NCBI GenBank assembly: GCA_036383895.1
Contig: DASVNK010000025.1
Location: forward strand, 186,001 to 250,000
Source: DASVNK01 sp036383895
GTDB taxonomy: Bacteria; Verrucomicrobiota; Verrucomicrobiia; Limisphaerales; SXQI01
DNA: 64,000 nt
Reading direction: 5' to 3'
This document shows positions 33,128 through 40,356 of the stretch, one piece after another (position 1 is the stretch's first letter; each line of letters starts with the position of its first letter). A program made the translations under genes and the position numbers. A model generated the notes under the pieces. It saw only the letters and a program-made list of their open reading frames with translations, did not search any database and was not told where the DNA came from.

Positions 33128-34546
33128 TTAGCGCTTCAACTGATCTTCCAGGTAGTTCACCGCCTGGCGGACGCTCGCGTCGACTTCCATGCGGTCTTTT
33201 ACCTGGCGGCAGGCGTGGAGAACGGTGCCGTGATCGCGGCCACCGAAGGCTTCGCCGATGGCGCTGAGGGAGCTGTCGGTCAAATTGCGGGAGAGATACA
33301 TCGCGATCTGGCGCGGAAAAGCGATGTGTTCCGGGCGGCGCTTGCTGGTCATGTCGGCCACGCGAATATCGAAATGCTCGGCGACTTTCTTCTGAATCGA
33401 CTCGATGGTGATCGTGAAACGACCTTCTTCGTTGAGGACATCGCGCAATAAACCTTCCACGATTTCGACGCTGACCTTTTTACCAGTAAGCGAGGCGAAA
33501 GAAGCAACGCGGACGAGCGCGCCTTCGAGGCGGCGGATGTTCGCGCGGATGCGTGAGGCAAGGAAATTCAGGACTTCCGGCGGAAGTTCCACGCCCATCG
33601 ACTTCTCCTTCTTGCGGAGAATCGCCACGCGGGTTTCGACATCGGGCGGTTGCAGATCGGTAACCAGACCCCATTCGAAGCGCGAAACCAAGCGGTGCTC
33701 GAGATTTTGAATCTCGCTCGCGGGCCGATCGCAGGTGAGCACAATCTGCTTATGATTTTCGTGCAGCGCGTTAAAAGTATGGAAAAACTCTTCCTGAATC
33801 CGCTCTTTGCCGGCCAGAAATTGAATGTCATCGATCAGCAGCACATCGGTCTGGCGGTACTTTTTGCGAAATTTGACCAACTGATTGTTTTGAATCGCGT
33901 CGATGTACTCGTTGGTGAATTTTTCCGAGGAGAGGTAAGCCACCTTCGCGTTTTTCTTGTGGTGCACGACGTATTGGCCGATCGCGTGCAGCAAATGAGT
34001 TTTGCCGAGACCGACGCCGCCGTAAACGAAAAGCGGATTGTACGATTTACCGGGCGATTGCGCGACGGCCAGGGCGGCAGCGTGCGCGAAATTGTTGTTA
34101 CTGCCGACGACGAAGTTATCGAAGGTGTTCTTCGGATTGAAGTGGTGAACTTCCTTCGCATCCTTTGACGCGGGATGCGCCCGTTCAACTTCTTCAACGC
34201 TCTCTTCACCGGCGGCAACTCCGACTGGCACGCTTTTCGGCATCGGCGCGACGCCGGTGGCGTTCACTTTAAAATGAACTTTGAGCGGCTTGCCCGCGGA
34301 ATGAGTCACCGCGTCCTGGATTAGACCGCCGTAATTATCCCTCAGCCAGATCTCGCAAAAATCGTTTGCGACTTCGATCGTGATTGATTCTCCATTCGCC
34401 GAACCCGGTCGCAACGGGGCGAACCACAGGTTGAAAATGTCTGGATTGAGAAGAGTGCGCAGCATGTCGCGCGCGCCGGACCAAATCTTCTCGGGTGAGG
34501 AGGAGGAGCTTGTCATACCCGTAACGTTATTTACCAAATTATTCAC
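33128..34546 (-). CDS. dnaA: Chromosomal replication initiator DnaA
   Basis: The 472-residue initiator has domain I (PEKIWSGARDMLRTLLNPDIFNLWFAPL), a variable linker and an AAA+ domain with Walker A GGVGLGKT (176-183) and Walker B LLIDDIQFL. The DNA-binding domain IV has the signature GGRDHGTVLHACRQV. It binds DnaA boxes at oriC and opens the duplex. The GTG at 34546 starts MNNLVNNVTG; the ATG at 34516 (MTSSSSS) is an alternative. A TTATTCACT box overlaps the GTG, suggesting autoregulation or origin function right at the start codon. Confidence 0.97.
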   Translation of the reverse strand: MNNLVNNVTGMTSSSSSPEKIWSGARDMLRTLLNPDIFNLWFAPLRPGSANGESITIEVANDFCEIWLRDNYGGLIQDAVTHSAGKPLKVHFKVNATGVAPMPKSVPVGVAAGEESVEEVERAHPASKDAKEVHHFNPKNTFDNFVVGSNNNFAHAAALAVAQSPGKSYNPLFVYGGVGLGKTHLLHAIGQYVVHHKKNAKVAYLSSEKFTNEYIDAIQNNQLVKFRKKYRQTDVLLIDDIQFLAGKERIQEEFFHTFNALHENHKQIVLTCDRPASEIQNLEHRLVSRFEWGLVTDLQPPDVETRVAILRKKEKSMGVELPPEVLNFLASRIRANIRRLEGALVRVASFASLTGKKVSVEIVEGLLRDVLNEEGRFTITIESIQKKVAEHFDIRVADMTSKRRPEHIAFPRQIAMYLSRNLTDSSLSAIGEAFGGRDHGTVLHACRQVKDRMEVDASVRQAVNYLEDQLKR

Positions 34547-34547
34547 T
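34539..34547 (+). promoter_or_regulatory. Near-consensus DnaA box overlapping the dnaA start
   Basis: TTATTCACT differs from the TTATNCACA consensus at the last base. It overlaps the GTG start of dnaA on the opposite strand. Confidence 0.4.
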
Positions 34548-34666
34548 GCCTAAAAGTTGCGTTGTCGTGACCCCGAATGTTCAAACCAAAACGTTGCAAT
34601 CCAGTTCCCATGTTCGGACCAAAAACGGCGTAGCGACCAGAGCAGTTCAAGCGATCGTGAAACAGG

Positions 34667-34682
34667 TGCTCAACGTTGAGCA
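34667..34682. promoter_or_regulatory. Perfect 16-bp palindrome TGCTCAACGTTGAGCA upstream of dnaA
   Basis: TGCTCAAC is followed directly by its reverse complement GTTGAGCA with no spacer. A dimeric regulator site controlling dnaA, or an origin-structural element, is plausible. Confidence 0.5.
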
Positions 34683-34815
34683 TCAACCACTTACAGCGTG
34701 TTCACTAAACAAAACGGCCCGTTGCGATTCATCCGTTTCGAACAGTGGTTTCTTTGAACTGTGCGGAGTTTCTTACGGCAAACCAGGCGGTGTGTGAAGC
34801 AGAACTAGCTACAAG

Positions 34816-34835
34816 TTATTCACAGGTTTTTCACA
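34816..34835 (+). promoter_or_regulatory. Two adjacent DnaA boxes
   Basis: TTATTCACA (34816-34824) is a perfect consensus box and TTTTTCACA (34827-34835) differs at one base. They are separated by two bases and lie on the same strand. Confidence 0.6.
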
Positions 34836-34871
34836 GTGCGAAATTCGTTCTGCTTCCGCTACTTACGAATA

Positions 34872-34902
34872 ACAACGGCACCTCTTAAAGAGGTGCCGTT
34901 GT
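34872..34902. terminator. 15-bp perfect hairpin after glnA
   Basis: ACAACGGCACCTCTT and AAGAGGTGCCGTTGT pair perfectly around a single A. On the minus strand it begins 17 bases past the glnA stop and is followed by TATTCG, a poor T-run, yet the stem is very strong. It probably ends the glnB-glnA transcript and insulates the dnaA region. Confidence 0.75.
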
Positions 34903-34918
34903 GCACAAATCCGACGAC

Positions 34919-36361
34919 TTAAACGTCGTAATACAAAAAGAATTCGTACGGATGCGGACGCAGGCGCAACGCATCGTGTTCTTTGCGCTTGTGGCTGATC
35001 CACATGTCGATGAAATCGCCCGTGAAAACGTCACCCTTCAAGAGGAAGTCGTGATCACGCTCGAGATGATCGAGTGCTTCACCGAGGCTGCCGGGCACGT
35101 TCGGAACTTTCTTCAGTTCTTCCGGCGGCAGTTCGTAAATGTTCTTATCCATCGGTTCGCCTGGATCGATCTTGTTGATCACACCATCAAGACCGGCCAT
35201 GAGCAACGCGGTGTAGCAGAGATACGGATTCGCTGCCGGATCCGGCGGACGATATTCAATGCGCTTTGCTTTCGGATTTTCGCTGAACATCGGGATACGA
35301 ATCGCGGCGGAACGATTGCGCGCGCTGTAAGCGAGGTTCACCGGAGCTTCGTAGCCTGGAACCAGCCGCTTGTAGGAGTTCGTGGTCGGGTTACAGATCG
35401 CGCACAACGCCTTCGCGTGCTTCAAAATGCCACCGATGTAATGCAGCGCCATTTGCGAAAGACCCGCGTATTCATTGCCAGCAAAGAGCGGCTTGCCCTT
35501 CTTCCACAATGATTGATGGGTGTGCATGCCCGAACCGTTGTCACCGAACAGCGGCTTCGGCATGAAGGTCACGGTTTTGCCGTGGCGACGAGCGACATTC
35601 TTGATGATGTATTTGTAGAGCATCATCGTGTCGGCAGTCTTCACCAGCGTATCGAAGCGGAAATCGATTTCCGCCTGACCGGCCGTCGCGACTTCATGGT
35701 GCTGGCGTTCAACGCGAATGCCGAGCTGCTCCATGATCAACACCATTTCGGTGCGGATATCCTGCTGCGTATCGGTCGGCGCGACCGGGAAGTAACCTTC
35801 CTTGTAGCGAATCTTGTATCCGAGGTTCGGCATTTCATCGCGACCGCTGTTCCAGATGCCTTCTTCAGAATCGATGTTGTAGAACGTGCCGTTCGCTTTG
35901 TGGTCGTACTGCACGTTATCGAAGATGAAGAACTCCGCTTCCGGACCGAAGACCGCGGTGTCCGCGAGGCCGGTGGATTGGAGATACTTCTCGCCGCGTT
36001 GCGCAATACCGCGCGGGTCGCGGTTGTAGGCTTCCTTGGTGCCCGTTTCCGCGATGGTGCAGGTGAGGCTGAGCGTTGGCACGTTGCAGAACGGATCGAT
36101 GAACGCGGTTTTCGGATCGGGCATCGCGAGCATGTCGCTGGCCTCGATGCTCTTCCAGCCGCGGATCGACGAGCCGTCAAACCCGAACCCTTCCTCGAAC
36201 ACTTCTTCGCTCAACTCCGCGATCGGCACACTGAAGTGCTGCCAAGTGCCGAACGTATCGACGAACTTCGCGTCGACCATTTTTGCGCCTTGCTTTTTGG
36301 CAAGGTCGATTACGCTTTTAGGCGTAGTCACGTTTCCTTTGTCTTTGTTATTTTTATCCAT
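34919..36361 (-). CDS. glnA: Glutamine synthetase type I
   Basis: This enzyme makes glutamine from glutamate and ammonia. It is 480 residues from the ATG at 36361 (MDKNNKDKGNVTTPKSV), which has GAAGGGA 8 bases upstream. The signature FGFDGSSIRGW, metal-site segments (FGPEAEFFIFD), the ATP-binding loop (NGSGMHTHQSLWKKG) and the NRSAAIRIP motif are all present. The tyrosine of KNIYELPPEE near residue 410 matches the GlnE adenylylation site, so it is a class I-beta enzyme controlled by reversible adenylylation. It is cotranscribed after glnB. The longer frame to 36394 adds an unlikely N terminus. Confidence 0.97.
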   Translation of the reverse strand: MDKNNKDKGNVTTPKSVIDLAKKQGAKMVDAKFVDTFGTWQHFSVPIAELSEEVFEEGFGFDGSSIRGWKSIEASDMLAMPDPKTAFIDPFCNVPTLSLTCTIAETGTKEAYNRDPRGIAQRGEKYLQSTGLADTAVFGPEAEFFIFDNVQYDHKANGTFYNIDSEEGIWNSGRDEMPNLGYKIRYKEGYFPVAPTDTQQDIRTEMVLIMEQLGIRVERQHHEVATAGQAEIDFRFDTLVKTADTMMLYKYIIKNVARRHGKTVTFMPKPLFGDNGSGMHTHQSLWKKGKPLFAGNEYAGLSQMALHYIGGILKHAKALCAICNPTTNSYKRLVPGYEAPVNLAYSARNRSAAIRIPMFSENPKAKRIEYRPPDPAANPYLCYTALLMAGLDGVINKIDPGEPMDKNIYELPPEELKKVPNVPGSLGEALDHLERDHDFLLKGDVFTGDFIDMWISHKRKEHDALRLRPHPYEFFLYYDV

Positions 36362-36443
36362 GCGGAAATCCCTTCTCTGCTCTGGGAAGAGCACGTGTTT
36401 TACGTGCAGCCCTCAACGTGGGTCGAGAGCAAAAGCTGCTTTG

Positions 36444-36782
36444 TTAAACCGCAGAATCGCCCGTTTCCCCGGTGCGAATGCGAACTGCGTTCTCGATCGT
36501 GGTGATGAACACTTTCCCGTCGCCGATTTTTCCGGTCTTGGCGCCCTTCACGATGGCGTCCACGGCGTCTTTCACCTGTTCGTCCGGCAGCACCACTTCG
36601 ATTTTAATCTTGGGAAGAAAATCCACGGTGTACTCGCTGCCGCGGTAAATTTCAGTATGGCCCTTTTGGCGGCCAAAACCTTTGACTTCCGTGACGGTCA
36701 TTCCCTCGATGCCGAGGCCTGAAAGAGCTTCTTTTACCTCTTCCAATCTGAACGGCTTGATAATCGCCTCGATCTTTTTCAT
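36444..36782 (-). CDS. glnB: Nitrogen regulatory protein P-II
   Basis: The 112-residue P-II protein senses 2-oxoglutarate, ATP and ADP. The T-loop (GRQKGHTEIYRGSEYTVDFLPK) carries Y51, the uridylylation site. The B-loop (VKGAKTGKIGDGKVF) and C-terminal region are standard. It precedes glnA by 82 bases on the same strand, a common glnBA pairing, and would tune glutamine synthetase through adenylylation. The C terminus is extended slightly (GETGDSAV). No amtB is adjacent. A short hairpin (GCACGT/ACGTGC at 36391-36407) lies in the glnA leader. Confidence 0.96.
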   Translation of the reverse strand: MKKIEAIIKPFRLEEVKEALSGLGIEGMTVTEVKGFGRQKGHTEIYRGSEYTVDFLPKIKIEVVLPDEQVKDAVDAIVKGAKTGKIGDGKVFITTIENAVRIRTGETGDSAV

Positions 36783-36794
36783 TTCGGGCGACGC

Positions 36795-36822
36795 ATACTA
36801 GCAACGAAGGTCTGGCTGTAAA
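36795..36822 (-). promoter_or_regulatory. Possible sigma70 promoter of glnB
   Basis: TTTACA (36822-36817) is 16 bases from TAGTAT (36800-36795) on the minus strand. Transcription would start about 6 bases before the glnB ATG, implying a nearly leaderless mRNA. No sigma-54 -24/-12 pair was recognised. Confidence 0.35.
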
Positions 36823-37044
36823 CTCGATTTCAGAAAAAAGATTTTTAGCTGCTTTTTCACTTGTTTTCCAGTTCGAGAGCAGCCCTGCCCGGACGAATTT
36901 TAGGAGATTCCTCCAACCCAAACTGGGAAAGCCTACTACTTTCGCGAGTGCCAGAGCGAAATAGGTTTCACTGGGCGGCATCTGTGCGCGCAACGATGTA
37001 AACGGCGACCGTTTCTCCGAGCACAGAGCCCCAAGGAGGATTGG

Positions 37045-37698
37045 ATGAGCATGCAAGACGAAAACTCAGGCCAGGATGGCAATTTCCAGAAGCAAGGAGG
37101 CGCTCAAACTTCGGGCACTTCCGCAACGATTAAAGAAAAGGCGCGTGAGACGAAAGATCGCGTGATGAGTAAAGGCTCCGAAGCGATCAACCGCGCGAAG
37201 GAACGTGGTCGCAGTGTGGCTGATGAGCAGAAGAATCATCTCGGCGAACGCATTCACGGTTACAGCTCCGCCGTCCGGCGCACTGCCGAACAACTCCGCG
37301 AAGATAAAGATCCGAACATCGCCCAGTACGCAGACGTGATCGCCGATAAGATCGACCAATGCGCGGATTACGTCCGTTCGCGGGACCCGGGCATGATGTT
37401 GCGCGATGTCGAAAATGCGGCCCGACGACGCCCGGAAATTTTCTTCGGCGGAATGTTCCTTGCGGGCCTGGTGCTCGCGCGTTTCTTGAAGGCTTCCAAC
37501 CAGCGCGACGACGACGACAACAGCGAAACCGACGAGGATTACTGGGTCGAAGATGAGGATTCATCCGAACATCCTTCCAACGAAGCTTTCGGCGAGCAGC
37601 CGAGCGAAGTTGCGCCCGGCGATACTGGTTTTGAGATGCGCTCCGGCGAAGCGGCGGGCGATTGGAAATTGAATCAACAACCCGGCGCGAACAGCTAA
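37045..37698 (+). CDS. YqjD/ElaB-like ribosome- or membrane-associated stress protein
   Basis: The 217-residue protein has a strong ribosome site (AAGGAGG, 7 bases before the ATG). A charged helical region (ATIKEKARETKDRVMSKGSEAINRAKERGR) leads to a single membrane helix (EIFFGGMFLAGLVLARFLKAS, about residue 136-156) and an acidic tail (DDDDNSETDEDYWVEDEDSS). This resembles YqjD/ElaB and DUF883-type stress proteins that anchor to the inner membrane. It is the first gene of a four-gene plus-strand set. An inverted repeat TTTCGC/GCGAAA lies at 36939-36960 upstream. Confidence 0.75.
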   Translation: MSMQDENSGQDGNFQKQGGAQTSGTSATIKEKARETKDRVMSKGSEAINRAKERGRSVADEQKNHLGERIHGYSSAVRRTAEQLREDKDPNIAQYADVIADKIDQCADYVRSRDPGMMLRDVENAARRRPEIFFGGMFLAGLVLARFLKASNQRDDDDNSETDEDYWVEDEDSSEHPSNEAFGEQPSEVAPGDTGFEMRSGEAAGDWKLNQQPGANS

Positions 37699-37713
37699 GC
37701 AGCGAGGAGACTT

Positions 37714-38145
37714 ATGGAAAATGCAACAACACACGAAACACGAACAATAGGTTCGCTGTTGCGCGAGCTGTTTGACGAAGCACGCGATTTATTCCACCAG
37801 GAAATCGCACTGGCGAAAACGGAGGCGAAAGAGAAGGCATCGGTCCTGGGGAAGAACGTCGCGTTCATCGCGGCGGGCGGATTGGTCGCGTTCGCAGGGG
37901 CGATATTTATTCTGGCCGCGCTGAGCGTCCTCATCTCGTGGGCGCTCGCCAATGCGGGCGTCAGTGAAGGCGTGGCCGCGTGGCTCGGGCCGCTCATTGT
38001 CGGCCTAATTATCGCCATCACTGGATACATTCTGGTGAAAAAGGGATTGAAAACGCTGAAGGACGGTTCGCTCAAGCCGGAACGAACGATTCAGTCGATC
38101 AAGGAGGATAAGGAATGGACACAACAACGACTTCAACGCGCATGA
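37714..38145 (+). CDS. Phage holin superfamily 3.6 / YqjE-like membrane protein
   Basis: The 143-residue protein opens with a helical region (TIGSLLRELFDEARDLFHQEIALAKTEAKEK). Two membrane helices follow (VAFIAAGGLVAFAGAIFILAALSVLISW and WLGPLIVGLIIAITGYILVKKG). This is the DUF1469/YqjE layout. The family is found beside YqjD-like proteins in many Gram-negative bacteria; the biochemical role is unknown. It overlaps the next gene by 31 bases, so the three genes are tightly coupled. Confidence 0.85.
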   Translation: MENATTHETRTIGSLLRELFDEARDLFHQEIALAKTEAKEKASVLGKNVAFIAAGGLVAFAGAIFILAALSVLISWALANAGVSEGVAAWLGPLIVGLIIAITGYILVKKGLKTLKDGSLKPERTIQSIKEDKEWTQQRLQRA

Positions 38146-39224
38146 AACCGAGACATTCAAGCAATCAAAACGAAAACCAGGACAGTGAGGAAATTATGGC
38201 TAGCATTGCCGAAACTCGCGCCCAGATGGACAACACGCTCGACGAACTTTCGGAGCGCCTTCAGCCGCGGCATATCCTCGATGATGTGATCGATTGGTTC
38301 CGGTCGCACCGGAGCAGCAGCGGCGGTAGTTCGGGCGAGAAACGCCAGAAGATCAAACGCGTCGCTGGCAAAGCGGCGGGGCAAGTGAAGGAAAAGGCAA
38401 GCACTGCGGGCCGCGCGGCTTACTCCGGACTGCGCGAGCATCCCATTCCCGCGCTGCTGATCGGCGCTGGCATTTCGATGCTGCTCGTGGAACGCCGTCG
38501 GCACGACAATTTCGAGTATGACGGCGAATACGACACCGGCAACGAAACTGCAAGCGGCGTCGAATACTCGATGGGTTACGGCGACCTTACTGAAGGCGCT
38601 GAAGCAGGCGCGCCGGAGAGTTACGCCCTGCCGCAGCATTACAACGAACAAGGTGGAAGCGACTCCGGCGGCATGGGCGCGCGGCTCAAGGAAAAAGGTT
38701 CGCAGCTCAAAGACAAAGCTTCGCACCTGAAGGAGCGCGCCGGCGAACGCATGCAGAACTTGAAGCAGCGCACTTCGGAAAAGACTCGCGCCCTTCGCGA
38801 ACGCGCCGGGGAGCGCGGCAGCCAGTTAAAAGAGAAGGCTTATCACGGCTACGCAAGTGGCCGCGAAGCGTTCTCTCGCACTTCGGGCGAACAACCGCTC
38901 GCCGTCGGCCTCGGTTTCCTCGCAGTCGGTTTGCTCGCGGGCATGTTGCTGCCGTCCACGCGCAGGGAAGATGAACTGGTCGGCCCAACGCGCGATCGAA
39001 TAGTGAACCGCACGAAAGACGCCGCCGAAGATGCGATGCAGCGCGGAAAGCAAGTGGCGCAACGCGCGGTCGAAGTGGCCAGGCAGCAGGCGCAGGAACA
39101 AGGCCTTACTCCCGAAGCGCTCAAGGAAAAGGCGACTGCAATCGCTTCGCAGGTGAAGGACCAAACCCGCGAAGACGCGCAGCGGCAAACGCAGGAATTC
39201 AGTCAGCAGGTAAAACAGGGATAA
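38115..39224 (+). CDS. DUF3618 membrane protein
   Basis: The 369-residue protein has the DUF3618 motif near the N terminus (IMASIAETRAQMDNTLDELSERL). A membrane-spanning stretch follows (HPIPALLIGAGISMLLVERR), then a long charged amphipathic region with repeats such as LKEKGSQLKDKASHLKERAGERM and TREKTRALRERAGERGSQLKEK. A second hydrophobic segment is AVGLGFLAVGLLAGMLLPS. AGGAGG lies 8 bases before the ATG at 38115. The downstream ATG at 38142 begins MKPRHSSNQ, the same nonapeptide as the next gene. Confidence 0.85.
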   Translation: MDTTTTSTRMKPRHSSNQNENQDSEEIMASIAETRAQMDNTLDELSERLQPRHILDDVIDWFRSHRSSSGGSSGEKRQKIKRVAGKAAGQVKEKASTAGRAAYSGLREHPIPALLIGAGISMLLVERRRHDNFEYDGEYDTGNETASGVEYSMGYGDLTEGAEAGAPESYALPQHYNEQGGSDSGGMGARLKEKGSQLKDKASHLKERAGERMQNLKQRTSEKTRALRERAGERGSQLKEKAYHGYASGREAFSRTSGEQPLAVGLGFLAVGLLAGMLLPSTRREDELVGPTRDRIVNRTKDAAEDAMQRGKQVAQRAVEVARQQAQEQGLTPEALKEKATAIASQVKDQTREDAQRQTQEFSQQVKQG

Positions 39225-39285
39225 TCCGTCATCCCGGTTCCGACCGCCGGCGGTTCACTCCTGCTGGCGGTCGCGCCATTTTCGG

Positions 39286-40335
39286 ATGAAACCAAGACAT
39301 TCCTCAAACCAGGCGGCCATCGACCGCGAGAATACGCGCGGAGAGCGCAAAACTCGTTCGCTATGGTCGGAGAAGAATTCGGGGAATGGAACGGAGTCAG
39401 ATAAGAATCGTGCGCGTTCCGCCGACAAACCTTCGGACCTTCCGAAGTCCGGCTGGAAGGACGTTCTTTGCCGAGCCAAAGACGATCTCAACAAACACAA
39501 TCTGTCGATGATCGCGGCCGGCGTCGCGTTCTACGTTTTTCTCGGGCTGATTCCAGCGCTCGGCGCGCTGATCTCGATTTGGGGTTTGGTCGCCGAGCCC
39601 GTCACGATCCAGCAACAGGTCAAATCGATGAGCGGCCTCTTGCCTCAGGATGTGGTGCAAATCCTGAACGATCAGTTGACCCGGATCGCCAATCAACCAA
39701 CCGGCGCAACGCTCGGCGCAATCATCGGCGCGCTCCTCGCCATCTGGAGCGGTGCGAAAGCAATGAAAGCAGTGATGATTGCGCTCAACATCTCCTACGA
39801 GGAAGAGGAGACGCGCGGATTCTTTCGCCTGAACCTCACTGCCATCGCTTTGACTCTGGGCGGAATCGTAGGGTTTCTTCTCGCGCTCGGGACGATCGTC
39901 GCGCTCCCGCTTGTGCTCGACCGAATCGGTTTGGACAGCACCGCAGCCGCGCTGGTTAAAATTGTTCGTTGGCCGCTGCTCGCCCTCTTCGCGATCCTCG
40001 GCTTGGGAATTCTTTACCGCTACGGACCGGATCACAAATCGCCTCGCGGGCGATGGCTTAGTTGGGGGGCAGTGTTTGCGACGTTTGCCTGGCTCGCAAT
40101 CTCCGCCGGCTTCTCATTCTACGTCGCAAACTTTGGCAGCTACAACAAAACCTACGGCTCACTGGGCGCGGTTGTTGTCTTCCTGATGTGGTTCCTCATT
40201 TCGGCTTACATGGTTCTCTTCGGCGCTGAACTGAACGCCGAGTTGGAGAAACAAATCGAAGGCAACACCACCACTGGCTCCGACCAACCCAGCACGCGGT
40301 CAGCCAACACTCTTGGCGAAACGCGCCGGAATTAA
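39286..40335 (+). CDS. YihY/BrkB family inner-membrane protein
   Basis: The 349-residue protein has a basic, disordered N terminus (MKPRHSSNQAAIDRENTRGERK). Six membrane helices follow, typical of the UPF0761/YihY family (AAGVAFYVFLGLIPALGALISIW, LGAIIGALLAIWSGAKAMK, LTAIALTLGGIVGFLLALGTI, YGSLGAVVVFLMWFLISAYM). The family motif WSGAKAM and the ending ELNAELEK are present. Its function is unresolved (once described as RNase BN, since withdrawn). It closes the stress membrane gene set. Confidence 0.9.
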   Translation: MKPRHSSNQAAIDRENTRGERKTRSLWSEKNSGNGTESDKNRARSADKPSDLPKSGWKDVLCRAKDDLNKHNLSMIAAGVAFYVFLGLIPALGALISIWGLVAEPVTIQQQVKSMSGLLPQDVVQILNDQLTRIANQPTGATLGAIIGALLAIWSGAKAMKAVMIALNISYEEEETRGFFRLNLTAIALTLGGIVGFLLALGTIVALPLVLDRIGLDSTAAALVKIVRWPLLALFAILGLGILYRYGPDHKSPRGRWLSWGAVFATFAWLAISAGFSFYVANFGSYNKTYGSLGAVVVFLMWFLISAYMVLFGAELNAELEKQIEGNTTTGSDQPSTRSANTLGETRRN

Positions 40336-40356
40336 TTCTGCTCCGCTGGTCAGTTC

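Larger units (their letters stand above)
34547..34871. other. dnaA upstream region, candidate replication origin
   Basis: This 325-base stretch has no gene. It contains one perfect DnaA box and one near match (34816-34835), and another overlapping the dnaA start. It also holds a 16-bp palindrome and two direct repeats ATGTTCRRACCAAAA(A)CG at 34577-34593 and 34610-34627. The box count is low for a classical oriC, and no long A/T-rich unwinding element is evident, so the main origin could lie elsewhere. A strand-composition switch could not be tested in this window. Confidence 0.4.

Noticed and set aside
36783..37044. Sigma-54 promoter for glnB
   Set aside because: No TGGCAC-N5-TTGCA pattern at the right spacing was found; only a sigma70-like pair.
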